From G963667675 sp965197565 (GTDB lineage Bacteria; Chloroflexota; Dehalococcoidia; Lucifugimonadales; UBA3495): DNA of 64,000 nt. The stretch lies in the NCBI GenBank assembly GCA_965197565.1, contig CBDANK010000004.1:806001-870000 (forward strand). Direction: 5' to 3'. Position numbers and translations under genes: made by a program. Within the stretch, counting starts at the first letter, position 1, and each line of letters opens with the position of its first letter. Below the pieces are notes generated by a model. The model did not search any database, had not been told where the DNA came from, and saw only the letters and a program-made list of their open reading frames with translations. This document shows positions 53,364 to 61,980 of this stretch, piece by piece.

Positions 53364-53434
53364 TTCCCTGCCTCACTTGCCCAAGCCTTCCCCAACTACC
53401 CCGTCATCCTATCATACCAACCGTCGTTATAATA

Positions 53435-54673
53435 CTAAACTAAAGCCAAGGTGAAACCTGCATAGGCATCCGATAAAATCGGGGGAGTTGCATAGGCTAC
53501 AAGGCGATTAGAAGCGTGGTCGGTGTTGGGTATGGGAGAGATAAGCCGGTTTCTCGAACAGTGGGAAATGGATGTGTCCGGTCTGCGCAGGCGGCTAATT
53601 CTGGCTCCGACGCCCCGCGAACGGGAGCGGTGGCACGCTCTCTGGCTGCTAGCCCAGGGTTGGACCGCTTCGGCGGTGGCCGAGGCGCTGGAACGGGATC
53701 CTCATACCATAGGACGGTGGCTTGGCGCCTTCGGCGAAGGCGGTCCTGCGGCCTTGGCCTTCGAGCAGTCCGGGGGTTCCCCCCCGCCCTGGAAGAGGCG
53801 CAGCAGGCGGAGTTGAAGGCGGCGGTGCAGGAACTGCCTGCCAATGTGGATATCGGCCTAGCCAACTGGAACTGGAAAGCTGTCTGGAAGTTTGTCTTGG
53901 AACGTTTCGGCATCAGCCTGAGCCGCAGCAGCTGCCTGAACTGGCTGCACCGCCTGGGATTCGTGCTCAAGCGTCCTAAGAAGCGGCTGGTCAAGGCCGA
54001 TGAAGCGCGGCGAGAGGCCTTCGTGGCAGAGTACGCTGCCCTGGCGTGTGAGGCGCAAGAGACCGGGGAGAAGATCTTCTTCGTTGATGAGGCCCACTTC
54101 CGGGCGGACGCTGAGTTGCGGGGTAAGTGGGCGCTGAAGGGAGAGCCGGCCCTGGTGGACTCGACCAGCCCGCGCCGTGGTGAGAAGGCCAGCTACTACT
54201 CGGCAGTGTGTCTGGAGACGGGCGAGGTGGAATGGATGGAACTGGAGGGGAACAGCAATAGCGGAACATCCGCAGCCTTCCTGGAGCAGTTGAGAGAGAG
54301 GTACGGCGGGCGTCTGAACGTGATCTGGGATAACGCGCCAGCGCACCGTGGCCCGGCGATGCGGTCATACCTGGAGACCCCCGGTCTGAACCTGCGGCTG
54401 GTGAATCTGCCGGGGTACAGCCCGGACTTCAACGCCGACGAGGCGGTCTGGAGATGGGTGAGAGAGGAAGCCACCGGGAACCTGTGCCTGGGAACTAAAG
54501 CCTTGGTGCAGGAGAGGGTGAGCGGCTTCCTCGCCCGCCTGTCCAGGAGGAAGGATGAGGTCAAACAGCGGTGCCGGACCATCCTGCACTTAAGGGCCGA
54601 GAAGCTACTGCAAAACTCCCAACCCGGTTCCCAGCACCACCCAAATGCACATCCCACCTTGGCTTTAGTTTAG
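53435..54673 (+). mobile_element. IS630-type element 4, likely autonomous partner of the MITEs
   Basis: The ends CTAAACTAAAGCCAAGGTG (53435-53453) and CACCTTGGCTTTAGTTTAG (54655-54673) are perfect 19-bp inverted repeats. The same ends occur on the 152-bp MITEs at 50211 and 61413. The transposase stop codon TAG is part of the right end. Confidence 0.85.
53532..54673 (+). CDS. IS630-family transposase with C7 frameshift
   Basis: ORF A (53532 to ~53785) holds a winged helix-turn-helix (GWTASAVAEALERDPHTIGR). At CCCCCCC (53779-53785), preceded by GGGGG, a -1 shift moves to ORF B: ALEEAQQAELKAAVQELP, then KIFFVDEAHFRADAELRGKW (Asp), LNVIWDNAPAHRGPAM (Asp) and YSPDFNADEAVWRWVREE (Glu). The layout matches the tc1/mariner-like DDE_3 class. 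Whether the shift is programmed or a mutation cannot be told from one copy. Confidence 0.8.
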
Positions 54674-54805
54674 GTGACGGTCGACGAGTTCCCTCAGGCC
54701 CAGGTGCTGGGCGAGGGTGGCCGGCAGGAGCAGGCCGGCATTGGCCACCAGGCGGTGGTCATCAAAGACGATGCGGATTCCGTCGGGATTGTTCTGTGGC
54801 AGCAT
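54674..54805 (-). pseudogene. IS1380-family transposase N-terminal fragment
   Basis: 44 codons read IRIVFDDHRLVANAGLLLPA and TLAQHLGLRELVDRH, the start of an IS1380 transposase, with AAGGAG before the ATG at 54805. It is cut by the right end of IS630 element 4. Confidence 0.75.
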
Positions 54806-55611
54806 CTATTGGGTGCTCCTTGTTTCCAGGCAGTTTTCTGTTCCAAAACCATTATCCCAGATTCAGAGGAGCACCCTCTGGCTTCTTCAAGGACTGTCCC
54901 CAAAGTCGTCTTTCGGTGGATTCGGGCTTAGCCTAATCGGTGCTGTAGAGGCCGTTTGGCAGGGGTGACAATGATCTCTCCCCCTTCAAACCGGTATCAG
55001 CTTTAACGGATAGATGCTCGCGGCCCCTCTAGCGTGCTTCTCAAAGGTCTCCTAGACGAATTTATGCATTTGTGTTGACCCGTACCTCCTTATTTTTCGG
55101 AGGCCATGTCTGTATAGGAATGTGTTTCTGAGCCTAGTCGTCTTAAATTGCCCACAGTGACGGGTGTCGTGGAAAATGCCCTGATAACACTAGCCAAGAT
55201 ATCAGAGGTGGCGTCAGCTCCGGGACCGGCGAACAGTGATCAAAATCGAAAATCGGGTCTTATCGGCCGAGGGCGCCGCATTGGCATTCGAAGTGAGGAA
55301 CCGAACAATCTACAGGATTATTTCACGAGGGCGAACAGATGCGGAGGCAGGCTTCCCAGCTAAAGAAGCTGGGGTTCCTGAGCGAGAGGAACAGGTTCCG
55401 GCTACAGAGGGACTATTGGTGGGGATTACGGAGCATGCTTCAACATCAACGAGATGGTCCTGAAGAATGGGCTGGTGAGTTCATCATTCTGGCCGATAGT
55501 GACCTCGATTGTAGTGTTTGCGTCGCTGGTCGACGTAATCTGTTGACGGGCGATGTGTCCCAGCGTAACGTTGATAGATTGCCCTTTATGCCGGCAACAC
55601 TGGTGTAGCCC
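54806..55611. other. 806-bp gap without a clear gene
   Basis: The left ~120 bp is probably the end of the IS1380 element (hairpin around CAGAGGAGCACCCTCTG, 54854-54870). CCTCC and GGAGG at ~55086-55103 make a small hairpin. A broken frame at ~55236-55600 (GTG IKIENRVLSAEGAALAF, then a shift to QASQLKKLGFLSERNRFRL) may be a decayed small gene; I do not recognise it. Confidence 0.35.
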
Positions 55612-56919
55612 ATGGCCAAGGACCAACCAACAACCGATCACGCTGTCGAAGTGGCTGCCGTTGAGCTGTCCACGGCGGCTGCAGCCGTTCGCCGACCGCC
55701 GACCCGGGTCGGCCGCTGGCGGACTACTTTCTCCTCGCTGTCCAACCGGGACTTTCGATTTCTGTGGCTCGGGATGCTCGTCACGGCGGCTGGTGTATCG
55801 ATGGAGATGGTGGCCGTCGGGTACCTGGTCTACGACCTCACGGGCTCGCCCCTTCTCCTTGGCGTGGTAGAGGTTGGTTTCGCGGTCCCCACGCTGGCGC
55901 TGGGTCTTCTGGGTGGCGTGGTGGCTGACCGGTTCGATCGGAAACACGTCATTCAGGTAAGTCAATCTATCGAGGTCCTCGTGTCCTTGGCTATCGCGAT
56001 ACTGATCCTGGCGGATCAGATTAGCTGGAGCCACCTGCTCATTATGGCCCTGATAGAGGGCAGCCTGTTCTCCTTCCTGATGCCCGCCCGGCAAGCGATC
56101 ATCACACAACTCGTGGACAAAGACCAGTTGACTAACGCGATGGCTCTCAACTCCGCCGCGTTCAGTACGATGATGCTCTTGTCTCCCGCAGTCGCGGGAG
56201 GCCTGTACGCCCTGGTCGGACCAGGGGGCGTGTTTCTGGCTATAATGGCTTTGAAAGCCACTGCAGTCGTCTTCACGGCATGGGTCAAGCGAGCGCCGCC
56301 GGACCGCACCGGAGAGCACCGTTCGGTCGTCAGGGACATTAAGGACGGACTAGCCTATGTCCGGTACACCCGAATCGTGCTGGTCCTTCTGATGTTCAGC
56401 CTCCTGACTGACCTCCTAAGCTGGCCTTTCCAGACACTCATAGCCGTGTTTGTGGTGGACATCTACCATCTGGGACCCGACGCCATGGGTTTGATGCTCA
56501 GCATCCTGGGCGCCGGTTCACTCGTCGGCTCCCTCACTATCGCTTCCATAGGGCAGTGGCACCGTGGGCTATTGCTCGTCGTGGGCGCAGTCATTACTGC
56601 GATGGGACTGTTCCTGGTGGCGGCCATACCGATCTACTACGCGGCGGTTGGCATCATGATCCTCATCGGCTTGGGCGAAGGGATCTGGTGGACGCTGATC
56701 ATGGCGCTCACGATGGAGCACTCTGAAGATCGGTACCGGGGCCGGGTATCTAGCATTTTGACGATGAGTTTCGGTCTGATGCCTCTGGGTGTACTACCGG
56801 CCGGCGTGGCAGCGCAGTATTTGGGCGGCCAGGTCACAGTGGCCATCCTGGCGGCACTGCTGACAACCACGAGTCTGGTCTTCTTCGCGACCCAAAAGCA
56901 GCTTCGTTCCTTGCAATGA
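55612..56919 (+). CDS. MFS transporter (MFS_3 / EntS-like)
   Basis: A 435-residue twelve-helix membrane protein. LSNRDFRFLWLGMLVTAAGV opens helix 1, GGVVADRFDRKHVIQVSQSI near residue 105 is the MFS loop 2-3 signature (G...DR..RR-like), and a second copy sits at GAGSLVGSLTIASIGQWHRG in the second half. Helices are visible throughout, and the C-terminus is short and basic. The subfamily exports siderophores, drugs or metabolites. A 29-codon frame beginning at 56916 overlaps its stop (ATGA) and then ends; it may be the stub of a lost downstream gene. Confidence 0.88.
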   Translation: MAKDQPTTDHAVEVAAVELSTAAAAVRRPPTRVGRWRTTFSSLSNRDFRFLWLGMLVTAAGVSMEMVAVGYLVYDLTGSPLLLGVVEVGFAVPTLALGLLGGVVADRFDRKHVIQVSQSIEVLVSLAIAILILADQISWSHLLIMALIEGSLFSFLMPARQAIITQLVDKDQLTNAMALNSAAFSTMMLLSPAVAGGLYALVGPGGVFLAIMALKATAVVFTAWVKRAPPDRTGEHRSVVRDIKDGLAYVRYTRIVLVLLMFSLLTDLLSWPFQTLIAVFVVDIYHLGPDAMGLMLSILGAGSLVGSLTIASIGQWHRGLLLVVGAVITAMGLFLVAAIPIYYAAVGIMILIGLGEGIWWTLIMALTMEHSEDRYRGRVSSILTMSFGLMPLGVLPAGVAAQYLGGQVTVAILAALLTTTSLVFFATQKQLRSLQ

Positions 56920-57679
56920 GCCCCAGTGATGAAACGGCCGACGACGTCCTGAGCATTCTCCGCACTGCGGCACCAGAAATGACTGGCGGCGGATTGATGA
57001 GCTAGGGTCCAAACTTCTCTAGGTGGTAGCGGCAGGATTCTTGAATGTCGAATATGCGCTCCAGGGCAGGTTCATCTCGCATCTTCCAGTTGGTGTTGCT
57101 GAGCAGTCTTCACACCCCGGCTAGATCGGAGGTGAAATTGATATGCCAACCGTGACGTCTGGTACATCGGTGTGGCAATAACCAACTGTCGGTAAATAGG
57201 GCGTGAACGTCGCGTAATGGGGCGGATATAGATACGGACTAGTGAATCTGGTGGGCCAAGCGTTACTGTACTACAAACCTTTGAGTTGGCGGTGACACTA
57301 TAGGTGACAGCCCATTCGCCGTTAGCCTACGCTTGTCAGACGTTCCGGGCATCCGAGTGGCGGGCTTTGGTAGCCCAGAGGAAAGATTCACCTTAATTTT
57401 TGTTGATGCCCTCCACCCATTTGTTGCTTTTGCGTAGGAATATTTCCGATATGCCCGTATCCTACTGGAAAGAAACTTAGGTTCAACAATGCCTTCAAAG
57501 TGATCGCGAACCTTTTTTGTAGCGTCGTCCTCGTTGGACGAAAGTCCTTAAAGGAATTCGTAGAATACACTCCCTTCATCGTAGAATCGGCCTGCAAACT
57601 CGTTCCCTGAGAGTAGGAGACTGTTTCGCCACATATTTTCTGTTCAAATCTCGAGGGTTTAGCTAGGCGATCTATGTGT
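56920..57679. other. 760-bp gap, likely decayed DNA
   Basis: Apart from the 29-codon stub overlapping the MFS stop, no gene is recognised. A 99-codon minus-strand frame (57388-57687) has no recognisable domain and an irregular codon pattern; I read it as chance. It lies directly after the truncated DUF262 gene and may have formed when that gene was lost. Confidence 0.35.
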
Positions 57680-57955
57680 TCACACACCTTGGTCTATCTC
57701 CTTTGCCGCCGTAGGGACTTGCTTGAGAACGACAGGGCCCAGGAAGTGCGGGCTTGTCTTCTGCTCCGCTTCGACTCCGTTGTTGCCCGAGCGTTCGAGT
57801 TCCTCAAGATAGTTTTCGGCCACGTTGCGGACATCTTCCCACAGCGGCTCCAATTGACGGTCCTGAGACCAGACGTAGGGACGCTGAAAGGGCGGAATGG
57901 TGTAGCGCACGTCTTTCTGGAACAGGTCTTTAGGAGTGAGAGTATCGGTGTGCAT
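57680..57955 (-). pseudogene. DUF262 (GmrSD-type) N-terminal fragment
   Basis: 91 codons read DVRYTIPPFQRPYVWSQDRQ near residue 14, then LEPLWEDVRNVAENYLEEL and HFLGPVVLKQVPTAAKEIDQ. This is the start of the DUF262 nuclease-ATPase domain of type IV restriction systems; the next expected motif (VIDGQQRLTT) is missing because the frame stops at GV. ATG 57955 with AGGAGG upstream is the start. Confidence 0.75.
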
Positions 57956-58009
57956 TTGGACCTCCTGCATATCTGTTAGCTTTCATATCGTCTGATGTTC
58001 CCGCAGCCT

Positions 58010-58345
58010 CTATTCCCTCACCAGGACGTCGATCGTGGTGCCAAGCGCACTGGCGATGCGGGCCAAGGCCGAGGTCGATCCCGGTTTTCGCCCACGCTCA
58101 ATCTCGGAGAGGTACCCCACGGCTATACCTGTTTTCTCGGACAGTTCCCTCAGGGTGATGCCCTGGTGGTTCCGAAACGCCAGGATGGGACCCTTCCCCC
58201 GCATGATGTCGAGAGCGACCTCGTGGGAAACACGCACGCCGTCGTCCGCGTCCTGGGCAGCCACTATGTCCTCAAGTTGGCTGTTGCGCTCGATGAGAGC
58301 GTCGTACTCCCTACGAGTCAAGGTGATGGTCTCTTCGCTAGTCAT
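58010..58345 (-). CDS. Xre-family antitoxin
   Basis: A 111-residue protein with a helical N-terminal half (ITLTRREYDALIERNSQLED) and a C-terminal helix-turn-helix (GITLRELSEKTGIAVGYLSEIERGRKPGS, conserved Xre pattern, here shown in parts: ELSEKTGIAVGYLSEIERG). It would bind and neutralise the RelE/ParE-type toxin upstream and repress the pair. Its ATG overlaps the toxin stop by 8 bases (toxin-first order, as in HigBA). Confidence 0.85.
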   Translation of the reverse strand: MTSEETITLTRREYDALIERNSQLEDIVAAQDADDGVRVSHEVALDIMRGKGPILAFRNHQGITLRELSEKTGIAVGYLSEIERGRKPGSTSALARIASALGTTIDVLVRE

Positions 58346-58595
58346 AAGCCTCCCTCCTGTGTCGAACTCTCAGGATTATCAGGATTGACGGCTCGCCAGG
58401 TTGAGTGGTAAAGATGACGCGGTGGTGGCCGACTCTCAACCGCCTGTAGTCGCTGCCGGTCAGTGGGGTCACTTGCCTCGCAAGCGATGCGGGGTTCTCG
58501 GCATACTGCCCAATCTTGGTGATGATCCGCTCTCGGTCCCGTTCGGCGAGGCGGCGCATATCCCTGATTGCCCGTGTCCCCCATTCGATTTGCAT
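58338..58595 (-). CDS. RelE/ParE-type toxin
   Basis: An 85-residue protein of the RelE/ParE fold: MQIEWGTRAIRDMRRLAERD, RERIITKIGQYAENP, then LTGSDYRRLRVGHHRVIFTT with the Arg/His-rich active strand and ILIILRVRHRREAY at the end. ATG 58595 follows GAGGGA; the longer frame upstream is rejected because the fold begins here. The antitoxin gene follows, overlapping by 8 bases. RelE-type toxins cut mRNA on the ribosome; ParE-type act on gyrase; the sequence alone does not decide. Confidence 0.85.
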   Translation of the reverse strand: MQIEWGTRAIRDMRRLAERDRERIITKIGQYAENPASLARQVTPLTGSDYRRLRVGHHRVIFTTQPGEPSILIILRVRHRREAYD

Positions 58596-58645
58596 TCCCT
58601 CATACACACGCTTTATTTTCTCATTTGGAGAACAGACCGTCAAGG

Positions 58646-58795
58646 GTGAACGTCTGGCGCTGGGACCATCGCATCACTGCCGAGCGCCGCAGGCACAAGC
58701 GGGCGACGATGCACTACCAAGCCTTCTACGATATGGGGATGAAACACCTGTCCCACCAGGAAATGGCTGACCACATCATCCGAACACTGGTCTAG
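58646..58795 (+). pseudogene. Short fragment cut by IS701 copy B
   Basis: 49 codons from GTG 58646 (WRWDHRITAERRRHKRATMH, then YDMGMKHLSHQEMADHIIRT) end in a TAG that belongs to the CTAG target site of IS701 copy B. No family recognised; it looks like the start of a truncated gene. Confidence 0.4.
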
Positions 58796-58866
58796 TATTA
58801 TAACGACGGTTGGTATGATAGGATGACGGGGTAGTTGGGGAAGGCTTGGGCAAGTGAGGCAGGGAA

Positions 58867-60132
58867 GTGGATGCGGCGGCTTTCGAGCAGGTGTACGGGG
58901 CCTTTCAGGATTTTCACGCTTACTTCGCTCCGCTGTTTGGCCGCAGGGAAGCGCGGGACCACAGCCGCCATTATCTCCAGGCTCTCCTGGTACAGTCCGG
59001 GGAGCGGCGCAACGCCGAGAATCTGTCGGAGACGGTTCCGGGGTCAGCCAGGGTGATGCAGCGGTTTCTCGCTGCATCACCCTGGGATGACGACACGGTC
59101 ATAGGACGTCTTCAAGAGTACTTGGGACCCCGGATTGGACATCCGGAGGCGGTGTGGGTACTGGACGGCAGCGACTTCCCCAAGCAGGGCAGGAAGTCCG
59201 TGGGAGTGGCCCGTCAGTATTGCGGGAGGCTGGGCAAGGTGGCCAGTTGCCAGGCCGGAATGTTCCTGGCCTATGTCAGCCCGCTGGGCCGGGCCTTGGT
59301 GGACAAGCGGCTGTATCTGCCGGAGAGCTGGACCTCGGACCAAGACCGGTGTGAGGCGGCGGGGGTTCCGGAGGAGAGGCAGGGCTACCGGTCGAAGACG
59401 GAACTGGCATTGGAGATGCTGGGGCGGGTCTTGGAGCGGGGCCATCTGAGGGCCGGCTGGGTTGCCGGGGACGACGCCCTCGGTATGTCGCCGTCCTTCC
59501 GGGAGGGACTAGCGGCTCAGGGGATGTGGTACGTGCTGGACGTTCCCGGCGGCACCACCGTCTGGCCCTTGGAGCCGGCTTGGACCAGTGCGGACTATCA
59601 GGGGTTCGGGCGTCCCCGAAAGCCCAAGCTGGTGGACGGACAGCGGCGGACCATGGAGCAGCGCAGCGAGGAATTGCCGGGGGATGCCTGGCGGGAGATA
59701 ACGGTGGCGGAGGGATCCCAGGGGCCGAGGAGCTATATGTTCAGCGCCCAGCGGGTGCGGGTAACCAGGAGGCGCAAGCCCGGCGAGATGGTTTGGGCCG
59801 TCTACCGCCGGAACCTGGACGGCAGCGAACCCCGCTACTACTTGTCCAACGCTCCGGAGGATACCCCGTTGGAGACCCTGGCATACGTGGGAGGCTCCCG
59901 GTGGCGCATTGAGACCGAGTTCGAGACGGAGAAGAGCGACGTGGGGCTGGACGAGTACGAGACCCGGACCTGGGCGGGATGGCATCACCACGTGGCCCTG
60001 TGCCTGCTGGGCGGAGCTTTTCTGCTGAGCCTGCAACAGGCTTGGGGGGAAAAAGATGCCCCGGATCACGAGGCCGCAGGTCTACCGGGTGGTGCGGGAA
60101 TTGCTGCCCAGGGAACGGTTCGGGCCGGCTGA
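58867..60132 (+). CDS. IS701-family transposase, copy B
   Basis: A 421-residue DDE transposase identical to copy A except Gly for Ala near residue 59. DDE residues are in VLDGSDFPKQ, GWVAGDDALG and IETEFETEKSDVGLDE. Start GTG 58867. The two copies bracket an MFS gene, a DUF262 fragment and a toxin-antitoxin pair, so they could mobilise that ~5.4 kb as a composite unit or invert it by recombination. Confidence 0.9.
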   Translation: MDAAAFEQVYGAFQDFHAYFAPLFGRREARDHSRHYLQALLVQSGERRNAENLSETVPGSARVMQRFLAASPWDDDTVIGRLQEYLGPRIGHPEAVWVLDGSDFPKQGRKSVGVARQYCGRLGKVASCQAGMFLAYVSPLGRALVDKRLYLPESWTSDQDRCEAAGVPEERQGYRSKTELALEMLGRVLERGHLRAGWVAGDDALGMSPSFREGLAAQGMWYVLDVPGGTTVWPLEPAWTSADYQGFGRPRKPKLVDGQRRTMEQRSEELPGDAWREITVAEGSQGPRSYMFSAQRVRVTRRRKPGEMVWAVYRRNLDGSEPRYYLSNAPEDTPLETLAYVGGSRWRIETEFETEKSDVGLDEYETRTWAGWHHHVALCLLGGAFLLSLQQAWGEKDAPDHEAAGLPGGAGIAAQGTVRAG

Positions 60133-60238
60133 GTTGCTGCGGTGGCTGGAAGAGACGCAGGATAGTAACGAACGGGCCAGGCGCTCCCATGCCAAGCGCC
60201 GCGCCGCACTTCGTGCCTCCCCGCACATCCCTCCTTGA
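60056..60238 (+). CDS. IS701 copy B, overlapping C-terminal ORF
   Basis: Same 60-codon frame as in copy A (MPRITRPQVYRVVRELLPRE), +1 to the main frame. Its conservation in both copies supports a real product, by frameshift or independent start. Confidence 0.6.
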   Translation: MPRITRPQVYRVVRELLPRERFGPAELLRWLEETQDSNERARRSHAKRRAALRASPHIPP

Positions 60239-60283
60239 ACCGTCGTTGTAATACAGGTGACGCGGCCCAATTCCCTACTCCTC

Positions 60284-60316
60284 GAAAATGCACATCCCAC
60301 TTTGGCTTTGGTTTAG
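60284..60316 (+). repeat. Solo MITE/IS630-type end
   Basis: ATGCACATCCCACTTTGGC followed by TTTGGTTTAG is one end of the 152-bp MITE family, with the left part absent: IS701 copy B lies where it should be. Confidence 0.65.
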
Positions 60317-60538
60317 ATGGGTATCGATACCAGGTTTGCCGGAATGCCGGGGAGTTGGCAGAAGAAGTGATCCGACGAGAGTCGCTGCTGGAATCGCGAA
60401 AAGTTGGGAAGACAGACAGCAGTGATGATGAGCAATTCCGCTGAACTTCAGACACTATGCAAGAATAGCGGAGAGGCTTTTCCAGAATCTATAAAAGAGG
60501 ACCAGTGAGACTCTCGCGATCCTGGAATGGAGGGTGCT

Positions 60539-60673
60539 ATGCCAGAGGAGGAGCGGAACCGGATGCGGCAGGTCAGCAACCCGTTCGGGAAGATGAATCA
60601 ACTGATTCCGGTCGACTCGGCGATACTTTCGTCTCGGCCCGACAAGCCTTCAGAAGGTCTTTCGACCGGCTAA
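60539..60673 (+). CDS. Small hypothetical protein
   Basis: A 44-codon frame (MPEEERNRMRQVSNPFGKMN, then LIPVDSAILSSRPDK) preceded by GGAGGG. The ribosome site is good but no family is recognised. It lies in otherwise empty DNA. Confidence 0.35.
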   Translation: MPEEERNRMRQVSNPFGKMNQLIPVDSAILSSRPDKPSEGLSTG

Positions 60674-60724
60674 CCGGTACCGAAATGCCTATGGTATATA
60701 TATACGTTGCCTATCTTAATTATT

Positions 60725-61026
60725 CTATGGAATGACCTCCCAGATCTGGCGGTTGCCTTCTACTGTGTTGCTATTAAATTGCCTGACAGACTCTTCAGTC
60801 TCGGGGGATAGCTTGTCGTAATTGGAACGCTGATTATTAAAGTACTCATCTAGGCTTTCCACTTCGATCTCAAATGCTATGGTATCCATTCGGTCTGTAT
60901 AATCCGCGTAGATTTTGCCCGTTGTATTGGCTGGCTGGCCTAGGAAGCCCTAATCTCCTTAACCATTTCCAAGCACTCAGGCACCTTTCCTCGAGCACAC
61001 TTCCAGACGATTCTCACCATGTACAT
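60725..61026 (-). pseudogene. Frameshifted small protein (ferredoxin-like-fold type)
   Basis: Two frames join: MYMVRIVWKCARGKVPECLE and MVKEIRA, then, after a shift near 60940, TGKIYADYTDRMDTIAFEIE, VESLDEYFNNQRSNYDKLSP and NRQIWEVIP. It would be ~100 residues with a GGAGGAGACC site ahead of ATG 61026. The strand-helix pattern suggests a dimeric alpha-beta barrel protein; family not recognised. Confidence 0.45.
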
Positions 61027-61144
61027 TCTCGGTCTCCTCCAAATCTTTTTCTAGCTTTGGAGACTATACGATAGGTCAGGCTAATCGTCGAATCCTGATA
61101 TTCCCGCTATCACCGTCCACAGTTCCATGCTCAGTTCTGGGTAG

Positions 61145-61489
61145 GTGAAGAAGAAGCCAACGGCCCAAGGGGATAGCCTCGCGTCAACCGGCTCGGAACG
61201 TTCTGTCCCCAGAGCCCTGCCGGAGGATAACACACCAGGCCCGGACCCCAGCAACAAGAGGCCCCCGGTGCATTGCCCAACTGAAACAGAAGGGTCATAT
61301 CAGGAGACCAGGTTTCTTTCGGCTGAATTAAACGCCACAGAACTGCGTGAGCAGCAACAATTTCTAACCTGGATACAGCATGATTTCAAGCACACTAAAT
61401 TGGTCGACTTTCCTAAACCAAAGAGCCTGTCTCAGAACTCAAGACTATTTACGATATTCGATGTATATCCCTATAGAATACCTAATTAG
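61145..61489 (+). CDS. Hypothetical protein, end altered by MITE
   Basis: A 114-codon frame from GTG 61145: Lys/Pro-rich and polar at first (SERSVPRALPEDNTPGPDPS), then ELNATELREQQQFLTWIQHD. From about residue 90 the sequence is MITE DNA (61413 onward), so the native end is lost. The start is weak. Possibly a real gene of unknown role. Confidence 0.3.
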   Translation: MKKKPTAQGDSLASTGSERSVPRALPEDNTPGPDPSNKRPPVHCPTETEGSYQETRFLSAELNATELREQQQFLTWIQHDFKHTKLVDFPKPKSLSQNSRLFTIFDVYPYRIPN

Positions 61490-61716
61490 AGATATAGCTT
61501 GATTGATATAGTGTACTATGGCAGATTAGGTTGCTCTTTTAGTTAACCAAAATACTTGTGAGACAGGCTCCAAAGCCAAGGTGGAATCTATATTTTGGGG
61601 GCACTGAGAAATAGGGCTTAGGTATCCCGGTGGTATCCATATCATGGAATTGGAGGAAGACCCTGCCAAGTCGCTGAACATCCGGAAATGCGCGTCTCAC
61701 CTTGGCTTTAGTTTAG
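61413..61716. mobile_element. 152-bp MITE, copy (c), with a nested second MITE
   Basis: The left end CTAAACCAAA (61413-61422) continues at 61575 with GCCAAGGTGG, and the right end is CACCTTGGCTTTAGTTTAG (61698-61716). Removing the inserted DNA (152 bp with one copy of the target) leaves exactly 152 bp, the size of copy (a). Confidence 0.8.
61423..61570. mobile_element. 148-bp MITE nested in MITE (c)
   Basis: Ends GAGCCTGTCTCA (61423-61434) and TGAGACAGGCTC (61559-61570) are perfect inverted repeats, flanked by the duplicated CAAA (61419-61422 and 61571-61574). The interior is AT-rich with no gene. The terminal repeat differs from all other elements in the window. Confidence 0.8.
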
Positions 61717-61746
61717 GAATGGTACTCAGGAGGAGCGCTGGAGGGA

Positions 61747-61938
61747 ATGGAATCGCCGGTTTCCGGATTGGGCTTTCCCAACCCCGCAGCCATGAGTAAG
61801 AACGTGGATTACTGGGGAAAGTCACGCCCTTGCGGAACCGACCAAACAAACCGTGGGCGCAATTATATACCGGCACTTGCTTCTGTTCACCAGCCGGACT
61901 TCTTGACCCCACCGGATGGCTCTGATACCGTCGGGTGA
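61747..61938 (+). CDS. Small hypothetical protein upstream of grdE-like gene
   Basis: A 63-codon frame (MESPVSGLGFPNPAAMSKNV, then DYWGKSRPCGTDQTNRGRNY) with a good GGAGGGA site just before the ATG. Polar, no domain recognised. It starts right after MITE (c) and ends 42 bp before the grdE-like start, so it could be first in that operon. Confidence 0.35.
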   Translation: MESPVSGLGFPNPAAMSKNVDYWGKSRPCGTDQTNRGRNYIPALASVHQPDFLTPPDGSDTVG

Positions 61939-61980
61939 GAAGGAGAAAACTGCCAAGCCTAGCCTGGTGCGGGGTAATTC

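Larger units (their letters stand above)
51977..53434 (-). mobile_element. IS701-family element, copy A
   Basis: A 1458-bp element with ends TATTATAACGACGGTT and AACCGTCGTTGTAATA (one mismatch as inverted repeats). Its 5' flank is CTAA (53435-53438, complement TTAG), a YTAR site, and lies in the left end of an IS630-type element. Copy B at 58796 has the same length and sequence and opposite orientation. Both share seven more bases (CAGGTGA) beyond the 3' end, so that boundary is uncertain. Confidence 0.85.
58796..60253 (+). mobile_element. IS701-family element, copy B
   Basis: Same 1458-bp element as 51977-53434 in opposite orientation; flank CTAG (58792-58795) fits YTAR. The 3' flank CAGG is not a duplicate of it, as in copy A, so the target duplication is not intact or the boundary is a few bases further. 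Confidence 0.85.

Noticed and set aside
55426..56319. 297-codon minus-strand frame
   Set aside because: Mostly antisense to the MFS gene; no recognisable domain.
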